From positions 60,383 to 124,382 of the forward strand of contig JBAQYF010000009.1 in the NCBI GenBank assembly GCA_049299895.1: a DNA stretch of 64,000 nucleotides, given 5' to 3'. The stretch comes from CAIYYO01 sp049299895. GTDB lineage: Archaea; Altiarchaeota; Altiarchaeia; IMC4; QMZM01. The position numbers and the translations under genes were made by a program. The notes under the pieces are model-generated. The model was not told the origin of the DNA. It did no database searches and saw nothing but the letters and a program-made list of their open reading frames with translations. This document shows positions 7,924 through 18,173 of this stretch, piece by piece (position 1 is the stretch's first letter; each line of letters begins with the position of its first letter).

Positions 7924-8864
7924 CTGAAAACCTCCAGCCATATGGTCAGCATCGACAGGAAGAATGCTACTATGAACAGGTTCGGGAGGCCGAAGAGCCT
8001 TGTTTTTGCCATCGAGGATTCGAATACTCCGATGAATGATGCGAGTATCGCGCCTTTTATCAGGAATGCGACCATGCCTGCGGCGATGGCGGGCACCGTG
8101 TATTCGGTTGCGAACCCCCACGGTACGAGTATGTTTATTATGATCGCCATGAGCATTGTCTGTTTTATCGCGTGCGAGAGCTCCATTAGTGCGAGGTCTC
8201 TTCCGGCGTATTCCAGCAGCATCGTCTCGTGTATCATCGTCAGTTCAAGGTGCGTTTCCGGGTTGTCTACGGGTACGCGGGCGGTTTCAACTATCAGGAC
8301 GATGAACAGGGGAATGGATATCAGTATGAGCGCGGGATTCAGTATCGTCATCTCCTGCGAGGTTTCCTGGAACATCCTGTGGATGTCGGTTGTTCCGAGC
8401 GTGTATGCGAGCGCTGCGAATACTATTATGGTAATGGGCTCGATAACCGAGGATATGCTCATCTCACGGGAACTCCCCATTCCTCCGAAGGTGCTTCCCG
8501 CGTCCAGTCCCGCGATTGCCATGAAGAATCTGGCCAAGGCAAGAATGTAGAGGAATAATATTATGTTTCCTATCCCGTCCGAGTAAGCCGGCGCGAATGC
8601 GAGAGGCACGCAGAGTGATGCCGTCAATATCAAGGAAATGTTGACATAGGGCGTCATCCTTGTTATGGCGGATGCCTTTTTGGAGTAGACCCGTTCTTTT
8701 TGCGATAGTTTCAGCAGGTTATAATACTGCTGGAACGGCGGGGGACCCATGCGTCCCTGGGCGCGCGCTTTTATTATCTTCACGATACCCATGTACAGCG
8801 GCGATACGAGTATTATCAGCGCAGTATTCAGGACGGCGTAGACAATATAGTTCGTGTCTATCAT
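7920..8864 (-). CDS. hyfC: Hydrogenase-4-like membrane subunit HyfC (NuoH family)
   Basis: 314 residues. ATG 8864 is preferred over GTG 8873: it overlaps the upstream stop by ATGA like other joints here, and a GGGGTGG ribosome site lies five bases upstream. NuoH-family signatures: LARFFMAIAGLDAGSTFGGMG, IVETARVPVDNPETHLELTM and MLLEYAGRDLALM, with acidic residues of the Q-like cavity retained. In complex I relatives this subunit couples the peripheral arm to the antiporter units. Eight or so membrane segments. Confidence 0.88.
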   Translation of the reverse strand: MIDTNYIVYAVLNTALIILVSPLYMGIVKIIKARAQGRMGPPPFQQYYNLLKLSQKERVYSKKASAITRMTPYVNISLILTASLCVPLAFAPAYSDGIGNIILFLYILALARFFMAIAGLDAGSTFGGMGSSREMSISSVIEPITIIVFAALAYTLGTTDIHRMFQETSQEMTILNPALILISIPLFIVLIVETARVPVDNPETHLELTMIHETMLLEYAGRDLALMELSHAIKQTMLMAIIINILVPWGFATEYTVPAIAAGMVAFLIKGAILASFIGVFESSMAKTRLFGLPNLFIVAFFLSMLTIWLEVFR

Positions 8865-10801
8865 ATCAGCCACCCCGCGTAGATCAGAACGGCAAGGACT
8901 GCTATGAATGCGTATGCTATGTATGTATCCAGGTTCCAGTTCTGCATCCTTGCTACTCTGTTGGAGAGTGACATGACCCGTTTTGCGACCGGCATGTATA
9001 AGTATTCTTCGAAGAATTTCAGGAGCGTGATCTTTGCCTCTCCCGATTTGAAGATGCTGTTATATTTGTCATAGAAGATGCGGACCGGCACCTCCTGCGT
9101 CCTGTAGGTTGCCTTGAATATCCTCATGATCGGCTGCGAGAAGCCCGTCGCGGTGTACTCTGTCCTGCTGTTAAGAGGCGTTCCGCAGTCCCATGTTTCC
9201 ACTATCCGCTCCCTGTTGGGGTATGAATAATAGACTGCGGTCCAGAGCGCTCCGTATGTTATGAGGATGATGGATCCCACGAAAAGCAGGTTTGGTATGG
9301 GGATGGATGCGTATCCTGCGGCGGAAAGGAGCCAGGGCGAAAAGATCCCCAGGAGGATGCAACCGCCGGCGAGTATCGCGGGGCCGACTATCATCGGTCT
9401 CTTTGATTCTTTCGCATTGGCGGAGCCTTCGCTTCTCGGCAGGCCCAGGAAGGTTATGCCGAATGCTTTTACGAAGCATGTGGCGACGAATGCGCTCGTG
9501 AGCGAGAAAAGCGCAAGGCAGAATATCAATAAGACTTTTAGCATCGGGTCTTCCAGCGCGGACGATCCGAAGAATGCCATGAACAGCATGTATTCGCTGA
9601 CGAATCCGTTCAGGGGGGGCAATGCGGATATGGACAATGCGCCCACGAGGAAGAGGGCGGAGGTATAGGGCATCCTTTTTATCAGCCCGCCCATGGACTC
9701 GAGGTCTCTTGTATGCGTTGCGTTGACTATGGAACCTGTTGCCATGAAGAGCAGGCTCTTGAATATCCCGTGGTTTAGTATGTGGAAAAGGGATCCTGCC
9801 AGGCCGAGGTTCGCCAGGTCCGAAAGACCGCGGGTCTGGAATATGATGTATAATCCGAATCCTATGAGGATGGTTCCTATGTTCTCTATACTGCTGTAGG
9901 CGAGCAGTCTTTTTATGTCGTTCTCTTTTAGCGCGTATATTATGCCGTAGAGCGCAGATATCGTTCCCAGGACGAGGATGAGTATTCCCCACCAGTCTAC
10001 GGGCCCGAGGACGTAGAGGACGAAGCGCATCATACCGTATACGGCGACTTTGATCATCACTCCGGACATGAGCGCAGAGATATTCGACGGGCTTGCAGCG
10101 TGCGCGTACGGCAGCCATTTGTGGAATGGGATAACTCCCGCCTTGATGGAAAAGCCGGTCAGGAGCGAGAGGAATATGATATTTGTCGCGAGGCTTCCTG
10201 CGGGACCCATGGCTTCTATATTATATGAGCCGTTCACCTGGTAGAGTGCGAGGAATCCGATCATCAGGAAGACCGTGGAGAGCTGCGTCATGATAAAATA
10301 GAAGACTCCCGCCTTTCTTGTCTCCTTTTTCTCGTATTCGTACATTACCAGGAAAAAGGAAGACAGGGACATTACCTCCCAGAAGAACAGGAAGGAGAAC
10401 GTATTGGTAGACGCAACGACCAGTACCATCGAAGCGATGAATATGTTCATCAGGCATACGAGGATGTTCCTCCGGGTGTTTCCGCCGCCGTGTTCCGCAT
10501 ATTCGGTTGAATATATGGCAACGCAGAATGAGACTACGGATATCACGATGATAAAGAACGAGGAGAGCCGGTCTAAGGCAAATGAGAACGGCAGGGTGTT
10601 AGCGACGTTATATGATGCTATCTCCTCCCGGGTGTTAGAGTTGAACACCATGAGCGAGGTTGCGAGGAGCAGGACCGCGGCAAAGGAGGTGAATATGAGT
10701 GCGATCTTCCTGGTCTCTTTTCCGCTTCCCGGAATGAACATAGGCAGCAGTGCGCCGAAAAAAAGAGAAAACAGTCCGATTAGAAAGAGAGCCGATAACA
10801 T
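8861..10801 (-). CDS. hyfB: Antiporter-like membrane subunit HyfB (NuoL type)
   Basis: 646 residues, first gene of the operon; GGTG ribosome site before ATG 10801. NuoL/HyfB-type proton pump subunit with about 16 membrane segments. It keeps Glu in FLFFWEVMSLSSFF, Lys in GFSIKAGVIPFHKWLPYAH, Lys in MSGVMIKVAVYG and the His segment HILNHGIFKSLLFMATG. The C-terminal part after residue 520 carries an amphipathic connection and a final anchor. All residues expected for ion translocation are present, unlike the redox subunits of the same operon. The 228-base gap upstream has TATA-like stretches near 10920-10935, but no promoter is assigned. Confidence 0.9.
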   Translation of the reverse strand: MLSALFLIGLFSLFFGALLPMFIPGSGKETRKIALIFTSFAAVLLLATSLMVFNSNTREEIASYNVANTLPFSFALDRLSSFFIIVISVVSFCVAIYSTEYAEHGGGNTRRNILVCLMNIFIASMVLVVASTNTFSFLFFWEVMSLSSFFLVMYEYEKKETRKAGVFYFIMTQLSTVFLMIGFLALYQVNGSYNIEAMGPAGSLATNIIFLSLLTGFSIKAGVIPFHKWLPYAHAASPSNISALMSGVMIKVAVYGMMRFVLYVLGPVDWWGILILVLGTISALYGIIYALKENDIKRLLAYSSIENIGTILIGFGLYIIFQTRGLSDLANLGLAGSLFHILNHGIFKSLLFMATGSIVNATHTRDLESMGGLIKRMPYTSALFLVGALSISALPPLNGFVSEYMLFMAFFGSSALEDPMLKVLLIFCLALFSLTSAFVATCFVKAFGITFLGLPRSEGSANAKESKRPMIVGPAILAGGCILLGIFSPWLLSAAGYASIPIPNLLFVGSIILITYGALWTAVYYSYPNRERIVETWDCGTPLNSRTEYTATGFSQPIMRIFKATYRTQEVPVRIFYDKYNSIFKSGEAKITLLKFFEEYLYMPVAKRVMSLSNRVARMQNWNLDTYIAYAFIAVLAVLIYAGWLI

Positions 10802-11029
10802 TTGTGCACCTTATAAAATCTCTCTGTGCCGGTCGAGAAGTGCTTGGAAAGCATCCGGTTCGTTTAACACGGCGGCTCCTTTGAGTCGGGCGGTCTGGAA
10901 ACAAAGAATGTTTTTTTCCATACCAGTATATTTTTTTAGTGGTCCTCCGAGTAGTTATATACCTACTAGGTGAATAAAAATAGCATATATAGTATGACCT
11001 AGCACTCAATCAAGTAATTTTAGGTGAGT

Positions 11030-14000
11030 TTAGACCTTGGTAAGCTTAATTCTATTGTTGTTTTCTTGAATTATTCCAGTATCAGCTAAATACCCTATAG
11101 CTTGCTCTACTTTTGCATCAATTTTGTTTCCAGTTCGTTTGAGACCGTATACTTGGGTAATATCCCTGATTAGAGCCTCTTTGGTCGTGCTAAAATTATT
11201 CTTTAATAAATCAATTATAACAGAACTTATTTCCTCTTTGGGGATTAATATAAATGGCCTTTGATCCTCTGTAGACGCCCTTGCAGGGGTTACTTTATCT
11301 ATTGGGTTTATTGAGAAGGTATCCTGGTATACGTATACGCCCACCTGCCGGTTTATATCTCGAAGAATTTCCCCCAGAAGTTTTTCTATTCTTGAACCAA
11401 TTTTTTGTATTCCGATGGAGTTAATAACTCTTCTAAATAATAACTCCTTCTCAATGGGGCCTTCTTTAAGTAGCACTTTAATTAGTCTGGACTTTAAGAG
11501 TTTTTCGTGTTGGGGGTTATATAAGACGCCATAGCTGTCAAATGTTAGGTCTGTTTCTATTAAAGGAAGTTCGCAAATTTTGTAATTGGAATATTTAGTC
11601 TTTAATGGTATCTCTCTAAGCTTTGTTATATTCTCTACTTTTGAAAATTCTCGGTCTCGGTTAGGATTCTTATCCTCTTTTTTGTCTACTGTTGCTGATT
11701 GAATTCGGCCTCTAATCTTTTCAAGTTCCTGTTCTCTATTTCTAAGCCAATCCTCTGACCATATTCGATGAATGTTCCACTCAAGGGTTTTTAATATCTC
11801 GGGTCTTATTTTATCTCTATCCCGTGCATACCTTGATGACTTATATTGAGAACCGTCGCAATCAATTCCTAAAATATATTCTCCCTGCTTCTGTGGATGT
11901 TTTATTGCGATATCTATTCTGTAATTGGAACGACCTACATTCTTACTCATTTCCAGCCCTTCTTTTTTAATTGCGTCGTACACTGCCTCTTCAAACTTTG
12001 AATCAAAGGATATCTCATTGCTAGAGGCGCTAAAATTACTTGAATCTCCGTTTTTTGCATAATCCAAATAATCCTTGAGATATCTCACCCCCGCATTAAG
12101 TTTGTCATTATCAAGGTCTTCGGGGAGTATTGATGTTACTACAATTGTCTTGTATCTGGATCGTGTTATCGCAACATTGAGTCTTTTATAGCCACCTTCT
12201 TTATTTATTGGTCCAAAATTATAACTAAATTTCCCGTCTATGTCCTTACCATATCCGATGCTAATAATTATTATATCTCTCTCATCTCCTTGAACTGTTT
12301 CTAAGTTTTTAATAAACAAGTCCTCCTCTTGAGGATCAACAGCTTCTTCAATACTTATGCCCGCTTCTTTGAAGGCATCTTTAATCGCATTCTCTTGTTG
12401 TATATTAAATGCTATAATGCCAATAGACCTTTCAGGATACTCAGTTTTCAATTTTTGATATTCTATGACTACCTGTTTTGCTTCTTCAGTATTTTTTCGG
12501 GATTTTCCTCGGTCATATATCCCCCCTCGGGCATATACTAATTCTAATCCTGTATTGTCTTTTTTCGAATTTGGAAAGGTTATCAGTCTGTTGTTATAGA
12601 AGAAGCTGTTTGAGAATGCAATAAGGTTTTCATTTTTGCTACGGTAGTGCCAGTTAAGGGATTTGGTGCTAAATTTAGTGCTTGCTTCGCTTAAAAAACT
12701 TTCAAGATCTTCTATCTCTTCGTCAGATTCTTCATTCTCTTGATTTAGAAAGAATGTTGTTGGGGGTAGCTGCTGTGTATCTCCGACAATTATCGCCTGT
12801 TCAGCTCTAATAAGGCAGGGAACCGCATCTTCTGGCATGATTTGAGATGCCTCATCAAAAATCACAACGTCAAATTTAATATTCTCCGGATCGATATATT
12901 GACTCACTGACAGTGGACTCATCATAAAACATGGTTTCAGTGCAAAAGCTAGATTAGGTATCTCTTGTAGTAATTCTCTGATTGGTTTCAGCCTCCTTTT
13001 TTTCTCGTATTCTCTCTTTAGCGTAGATAACTCACTGTAGCCACTTCCCATGTGTATCTCTTTTGGTTTGGATGCTTCAACGCCCTCCATTATTTTATAT
13101 CTCCACAAATCTCTTACTTTATTGTCATCATTTCTAAATTTTTCTATCAGTCGATTTGGGGTGTTAGGAGTTTTAGTCACTCTATCACACACTTGTAAAT
13201 TGTCGTCGATATGTTGCGATTTCAATGGAGCTTGTGGTTTGTTTTTTGCGGTTTTTAGTATCTTATCAAGTTGTAAATAGTACGATTTCAATAGAACTTC
13301 TGAGAATTTATGGTTTAACTTCTTTTGAGTGTACTTCTTTCCAAAAGCTTGTATCTCATTACTTAATGAATTATAATCCCCCTTAAACACCAAGATATCA
13401 CACAATGCATCTAGGCTATCCTTCATATCGGATGCCTTATCTAGGAGATTAATGATTTCTCCCTTACTAGATAAAACCTCGGAGTCAAAGAATTCATTGA
13501 GCTCTCGAATTATCTCAGTAATGTTATCAAAGGTTTTTTCAAAATCGACACCCGATTCCCTTAAGAATTCTACTACTTTATATCCTGAATTGTGATCTAT
13601 CAGATAGGCGAACCGAAATACATCACTTAATTGTGATGCTGTTTGGTTTAGGTTCTGGACCTCTTGCGTATTTCCGCAATCCCTTAATAGGGCGTGGATT
13701 GTCTTTTTGTTTTGAGCAAAATCTTCTAACTCTTTAATTAATTTCTTATAACCCGATTTCTGCCCGAATAATAATAACCATTCAGCATGGCTCAAGGGTT
13801 TATTTGATAGATGAGATAATTGTTTCTTGTGATTTCTATACTCCTTGTTAATTAACCTCCCCAAAAAGGAGGTATTGACAAAAACATACTCTGCATCTTT
13901 AGTATCTTGCTCTAAGAACGTTAAATCTACTTTTTCAGCAATTTTTCCTCTAACCTCATTAACCTCGGTGTGTAATGCATTAAGTTTTTTGATGCCTTCT

Positions 14001-15616
14001 GCCTTTTCGTTAAAATCAGACGAGATTAAACTTGCGGGGATGGCATCTGGGTTAATTTTTTTAAGCTGTTTCTGGGCGTTTATTAAGTCCCTAATGTTGT
14101 CGAAATTGAATAATGTCAGTTCTGTCTTTTTTTGAAGGTTTGATAAATCATTCCTAAGGCAGTTTATCCCAGAGATTAGACTGTCCAGTTCTTTTTCAAA
14201 TTTAAGGTTTTGCAGGTTTGTGTTTTTATCTTCCTGATATTTGAAGAGAACATGGGTAAATGGGTCATTAAATTTTTGAAAATAGTAATCTAGCTGTTCT
14301 AATTTTCCCTTTATAGCTAAGAACTTCTTTTGATCAATTGTTAGCGTGTCCTCTAGATTCATATCTAGTAGGTCTACATCATATAATTTAGCTAATTCGC
14401 CTCGAATATCATATATGGAGAGATTCCAAGGTTTATGTCTCTGACAGATGTATGGATAGTAATCGTTAATATCCTTTTGGCATTGAAGATACTCTTCAAA
14501 GCCATATCTTTCCACTTCAGAGGGTATTTTTGGGGATTCTTCAAGCGCAGACCATAATTGATTAACAATCTCCTTTTTATTTCCTCTATACTCGTGAAGG
14601 TTCAAACAGTATCTATCTAAACCCACTTCTTTTAATCTCTTTTCTACTACCTTCAATGCAGCCATCTTCTGGCTGACAAACAGAACTTTCTTCTTCCTCT
14701 CTATAAGTGCGCTTATAATATTGGTAATAGTTTGACTCTTTCCAGTTCCTGGCGGACCTTGTAACACAAATGTTACTCCTGCTTTAGCTAATTCCACTGC
14801 TTTTTTTTGGGATGAATCCGCAGGCAATATATCTATACTTGTTGCATCATTAAAATCATCTGATTGAAGTTCAACGTTCTCGTCTTTTAACGCGTTTTCC
14901 CCCCCTACGTATGCTCTTATAAGAATGTTATCCTTAGTGGTTTTGTGATGTGCCTCTAAATCTTCATACATTACATATTTTTGATAAGAGAAGATGTCAA
15001 TATGAACTTCGTCATTTATTTCCCAGTCGGCCTTTTCTAAAATTTTTTTGCGTAGATCCTGTAAATATTCTGATAAAGTCCCTTCTTTGAATGTGTCAAG
15101 AATTATCCGAAAATCACGTTCTAACTTTTCTTTAATTGCTGGATTTAACTGTAAATCTTCTGAACCTGAGATTAATTCGTATTTATTCCCGTTTCTAATT
15201 ATCTCCACAGGGAATAAGAAAATTGGTGCTTTAAAAAATAAGTCCGAGTCATCTGCGTCTTTATATTTAAGTGTGCCGATACTTACAAAACAGGTATTTA
15301 TCCCTAATTCTTGGAAATTCTCTTTTGTTTTACTGTATAATGTATACAGTTTTTTTGTTATTGTTTCTTTATCTTCTGTTGCTATCCATTGCCTTTCTTT
15401 AGGGCTCGCCTCATTATCTAGGATTACCACGTTTTCTTCGTGATATAAATCTTCAAGAATTTTTTCCAAAGAATTAGAATTAATTTGTATAGACTTGGAT
15501 TTAGTGAACCTATAGTTTACGAGATTATTTCTTTTTGATAAATCAATGAGTTTTTTCTTCCAATAGTCTATTTTCTGATCAATTTTTACATCTGTATCAG
15601 TGACTTTTGGGTTCAT
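11030..15616 (-). CDS. DUF4011 / SF1 helicase / Vsr-like nuclease fusion, probable defence protein
   Basis: 1528 residues. An N-terminal DUF4011-type region (KLIDLSKRNNLVNYR near residue 22); SF1 helicase motifs: GPPGTGKS at about 287-294, FDEASQI and GDTQQLPP near 920-945, WHYRSKNE, QGDERDIIIIS, RLNVAITRSRY; a Vsr/MTES_1575-type nuclease near 1225-1300 (SNYRIDIAIKHP, LGIDCDGSQY, IHRIWSEDW); then DUF3320-like helices. This order matches the Hhe single-gene antiviral proteins and relatives. Markedly AT-rich against both neighbours, pointing to lateral transfer. No partner gene lies beside it. Antiviral action is inferred from architecture. Confidence 0.85.
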   Translation of the reverse strand: MNPKVTDTDVKIDQKIDYWKKKLIDLSKRNNLVNYRFTKSKSIQINSNSLEKILEDLYHEENVVILDNEASPKERQWIATEDKETITKKLYTLYSKTKENFQELGINTCFVSIGTLKYKDADDSDLFFKAPIFLFPVEIIRNGNKYELISGSEDLQLNPAIKEKLERDFRIILDTFKEGTLSEYLQDLRKKILEKADWEINDEVHIDIFSYQKYVMYEDLEAHHKTTKDNILIRAYVGGENALKDENVELQSDDFNDATSIDILPADSSQKKAVELAKAGVTFVLQGPPGTGKSQTITNIISALIERKKKVLFVSQKMAALKVVEKRLKEVGLDRYCLNLHEYRGNKKEIVNQLWSALEESPKIPSEVERYGFEEYLQCQKDINDYYPYICQRHKPWNLSIYDIRGELAKLYDVDLLDMNLEDTLTIDQKKFLAIKGKLEQLDYYFQKFNDPFTHVLFKYQEDKNTNLQNLKFEKELDSLISGINCLRNDLSNLQKKTELTLFNFDNIRDLINAQKQLKKINPDAIPASLISSDFNEKAEGIKKLNALHTEVNEVRGKIAEKVDLTFLEQDTKDAEYVFVNTSFLGRLINKEYRNHKKQLSHLSNKPLSHAEWLLLFGQKSGYKKLIKELEDFAQNKKTIHALLRDCGNTQEVQNLNQTASQLSDVFRFAYLIDHNSGYKVVEFLRESGVDFEKTFDNITEIIRELNEFFDSEVLSSKGEIINLLDKASDMKDSLDALCDILVFKGDYNSLSNEIQAFGKKYTQKKLNHKFSEVLLKSYYLQLDKILKTAKNKPQAPLKSQHIDDNLQVCDRVTKTPNTPNRLIEKFRNDDNKVRDLWRYKIMEGVEASKPKEIHMGSGYSELSTLKREYEKKRRLKPIRELLQEIPNLAFALKPCFMMSPLSVSQYIDPENIKFDVVIFDEASQIMPEDAVPCLIRAEQAIIVGDTQQLPPTTFFLNQENEESDEEIEDLESFLSEASTKFSTKSLNWHYRSKNENLIAFSNSFFYNNRLITFPNSKKDNTGLELVYARGGIYDRGKSRKNTEEAKQVVIEYQKLKTEYPERSIGIIAFNIQQENAIKDAFKEAGISIEEAVDPQEEDLFIKNLETVQGDERDIIIISIGYGKDIDGKFSYNFGPINKEGGYKRLNVAITRSRYKTIVVTSILPEDLDNDKLNAGVRYLKDYLDYAKNGDSSNFSASSNEISFDSKFEEAVYDAIKKEGLEMSKNVGRSNYRIDIAIKHPQKQGEYILGIDCDGSQYKSSRYARDRDKIRPEILKTLEWNIHRIWSEDWLRNREQELEKIRGRIQSATVDKKEDKNPNRDREFSKVENITKLREIPLKTKYSNYKICELPLIETDLTFDSYGVLYNPQHEKLLKSRLIKVLLKEGPIEKELLFRRVINSIGIQKIGSRIEKLLGEILRDINRQVGVYVYQDTFSINPIDKVTPARASTEDQRPFILIPKEEISSVIIDLLKNNFSTTKEALIRDITQVYGLKRTGNKIDAKVEQAIGYLADTGIIQENNNRIKLTKV

Positions 15617-15714
15617 TCTTTAATTGTATTTATGTGAAGAGGTTATCTTGATAATCAATAAGATTTGAACAATATATCATTATATTTATTATCACCTTCC
15701 CTTAATACCCAACA

Positions 15715-16950
15715 ATGTTCTCAATATATGTTCTGTTCATCGTTTTCCTGCTCATAGCGGTGCGCAGGGTCGGAGCAGTGATATTGCAGATATGGCAGAT
15801 AATGCTATTAGGCGCGCTCATGGTTCTTGCAGCAGGCGAGATAACCATTCCTGCGGCGCTGCAGGCGATCAATCTGGACGTTATCTTCTTCCTGTTCGGG
15901 ATGTTCGTTGTGGGGGCGGCAATGGACCTTTCCGGTTATCTGTCCCATCTGTCATACAAGGCTTTCAGGAAAACAGGTTCCGTGGACGTTCTAATACTCT
16001 CCGTCCTGTTCGGCGCGGGGCTTGCCTCCGCGTTCCTCATGAACGACACCCTTGCGATAATCGGTACGCCCGTGATGCTGGCACTCTCCAGGAGACATAA
16101 TATTTCCCCGAAACTTATGCTTCTGGCGCTGGCTTTCGCAGTAACTATAGGAAGCGTTGCAAGTCCCATAGGAAACCCCCAGAACCTCCTGATAGCAGTC
16201 AACGGATCGATGGAAAACCCTTTCATATCATTTCTTGAATACCTCTTTATTCCGACCGTTATAAACCTGCTGCTCGCCTACCTGATGCTCCGGTTTTTTT
16301 ATAAGAAAGAGTTCCACAAAATACCCCTGGAGCACTCAAAAGACCAGATATTCGATGCCCGTTTGGCCCGCCTGTCGCGCGCCTCCCTGATGCTGGTGGG
16401 GGTGATGATCCTTTTCAAAATATCTGCAGTCTACCTGGGCGGGACCGCAGACTTACGGTTAACCTATATAGCGATGGCCGGGGCGGCACCGATCCTTGCT
16501 TTCAGCCCGCGGAGGATAGAGATATTGAAGAAAACAGACTGGAGCACGCTCATCTTCTTTGCGTCCATGTTCGTTCTGATGCAGAGCGTATGGGATTCGG
16601 GGTTCTTCCAGGGCTTGATTGCGGACTCGCATGTATCGATCGGTTCTATTCCTGCAATACTCCTGATAAGCGTGCTCCTCAGTCAGCTTATCTCCAATGT
16701 GCCTCTTGTCGCGCTTTATATGCCGATGCTAATGCACGCGGGTGCGGGGGCAAAGGAACTCGTTGCCCTCGCTGCGGGCAGCACTATTGCCGGGAACCTT
16801 CTGATACTGGGCGCGGCAAGCAATGTCATAATAATCCAGAACGCTGAGAAGCACGGTGAGACCCTGTCTTTCACGGAGTTCGCAAAAGTAGGAATACCTC
16901 TGACGGTTGCGAATATTCTGGTTTACTGGCTCTTCTTATCTCTTTTATAA
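15715..16950 (+). CDS. ArsB/NhaD/SLC13-type ion permease
   Basis: 411 residues, about 11 membrane segments in two inverted halves. Family signatures: FLMNDTLAIIGTPVML, GSVASPIGNPQNLL in the first half and SQLISNVPLVALYMPML, AAGSTIAGNLLILGAASNV in the second, the paired hairpins that bind substrate in the ion transporter superfamily. Substrate (arsenite, Na+/H+, sulfate or dicarboxylate) cannot be told from sequence; no arsenic genes are nearby. Its end overlaps the convergent radical SAM gene by six bases. Divergent from the helicase gene across 98 bases. Confidence 0.85.
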   Translation: MFSIYVLFIVFLLIAVRRVGAVILQIWQIMLLGALMVLAAGEITIPAALQAINLDVIFFLFGMFVVGAAMDLSGYLSHLSYKAFRKTGSVDVLILSVLFGAGLASAFLMNDTLAIIGTPVMLALSRRHNISPKLMLLALAFAVTIGSVASPIGNPQNLLIAVNGSMENPFISFLEYLFIPTVINLLLAYLMLRFFYKKEFHKIPLEHSKDQIFDARLARLSRASLMLVGVMILFKISAVYLGGTADLRLTYIAMAGAAPILAFSPRRIEILKKTDWSTLIFFASMFVLMQSVWDSGFFQGLIADSHVSIGSIPAILLISVLLSQLISNVPLVALYMPMLMHAGAGAKELVALAAGSTIAGNLLILGAASNVIIIQNAEKHGETLSFTEFAKVGIPLTVANILVYWLFLSLL

Positions 16951-18135
16951 GAATTCTATATCCATTTCGAGCGCATCCTTGGTGGGGTACTCTTCCACTA
17001 TGGCCGGCACAAGCCCTTCTGCCTTCAGTCTTGCAGCCAGTTTCTTTGCTTTTTTGTATGACGTGAGCAGGCGGAGTTTATAGTCGTCCACGATGATCGC
17101 GTCTTTTTTCAGGCTGTATTTTTTCACCAGTTCCGCCTGGAGAGCGTTCAATTTTTCGATGAGCTCTTTTCGCTTTGCCGGGTCCATCTCCTTGAGCATC
17201 TTCCTGTAGGAGAACGAAGGCGCGGTCTCTTTCAGATAGATGACTCCCCTTATTAGCAGGCCTTCGTCCGTGACGAGATCCAGGGTCGATGCCGCGTTCT
17301 TGGAGCGCTTCTTTATCCTTTCGGCTATCTGCACTGCGTCTTTTAGTTTTACCGTGCAGAAGTGGATCTTGAACTTGTAGCCTTTTTCCTCGCAGTATCT
17401 CATCAGTGCCAGGCCCATATCTTCGCTTCCCGAGACCGCGTATGATTCCTCGTCTTTTGCTTTGTATCCTTTGTCTTCCAGTATGTTGCCTGAGGAATCG
17501 GATAGTTCCAGTTCGTTGAGGTTGAGAAAGTTGATATACTCCGCCACGTAATCTACCAGTTTTTTTGTCTTGTCTTCGTATCCGGGTATGACGGGTATCT
17601 CGACGCCCACGTCCCATCTGAATAATTTTGCGAGTTTTATCCTGTCCCATACCGATTCGTCTTCCAGGTTCGGGTGGAACCTTATCTCGTCGAGTCCGGC
17701 GTTGAAAAGGTCCTGCAGCCTCTGCTCTGTTACGTTCTCAAGGGACGTGTAGAGGTGTATGTGGAATTTTCTTCCGAAAACGCTTTTCAGCCGGTTTATG
17801 GCGGCAACCGTTCTCTCTGTCACCAGCAAGGGGTCTCCTCCCGTGATGCCCGCGCCTTTCGCGTTGCAGAGCGTTGCCTCCTGTATTATTATGTCCAGTT
17901 CCTTGCCCGTGATGTCTCCGCCTGCGTGTTCCGTGTTCCATTCATTGGCGTAGATAACGTCCTTGTTCTTTTTTTCGTCGGATATCGGGCAGTAAAAGCA
18001 TTTCCTGTTGCAGACACCCGTAATAAATAATACCAGTTTCTGTCCCTTTACGCAGTATTTGCATCCTTTGGGCAGGGTCTTCAGTTTATATGAATGATAA
18101 GGCGTTTTTTCTATTTCGCTTGCGTTCTTTTCCAT
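16945..18135 (-). CDS. Radical SAM protein, COG2108-like
   Basis: 396 residues. The [4Fe-4S]-AdoMet motif is CNRKCFYCP near residue 42; before it an extra CKYC pair (KGCKYCVKGQKLVLFITG) could ligate a second metal. GGDP, typical of the SAM-binding strand, follows (GAGITGGDPLL). The C-terminal 100 residues are Lys/Leu-rich helices. It resembles the archaeal pyruvate-formate-lyase-activase-like group COG2108, whose substrate is unknown. Convergent with the permease gene and divergent from the FG-GAP gene at 18174. Confidence 0.8.
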   Translation of the reverse strand: MEKNASEIEKTPYHSYKLKTLPKGCKYCVKGQKLVLFITGVCNRKCFYCPISDEKKNKDVIYANEWNTEHAGGDITGKELDIIIQEATLCNAKGAGITGGDPLLVTERTVAAINRLKSVFGRKFHIHLYTSLENVTEQRLQDLFNAGLDEIRFHPNLEDESVWDRIKLAKLFRWDVGVEIPVIPGYEDKTKKLVDYVAEYINFLNLNELELSDSSGNILEDKGYKAKDEESYAVSGSEDMGLALMRYCEEKGYKFKIHFCTVKLKDAVQIAERIKKRSKNAASTLDLVTDEGLLIRGVIYLKETAPSFSYRKMLKEMDPAKRKELIEKLNALQAELVKKYSLKKDAIIVDDYKLRLLTSYKKAKKLAARLKAEGLVPAIVEEYPTKDALEMDIEFL

Positions 18136-18173
18136 TCTGGCTTAAGTTAAATGTTTTCAATAATATATAAGGG

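Noticed and set aside
8864..8873. GTG 8873 as the hyfC start
   Set aside because: The GTG lies inside the ribosome site of ATG 8864, which also matches the ATGA joints of this operon.
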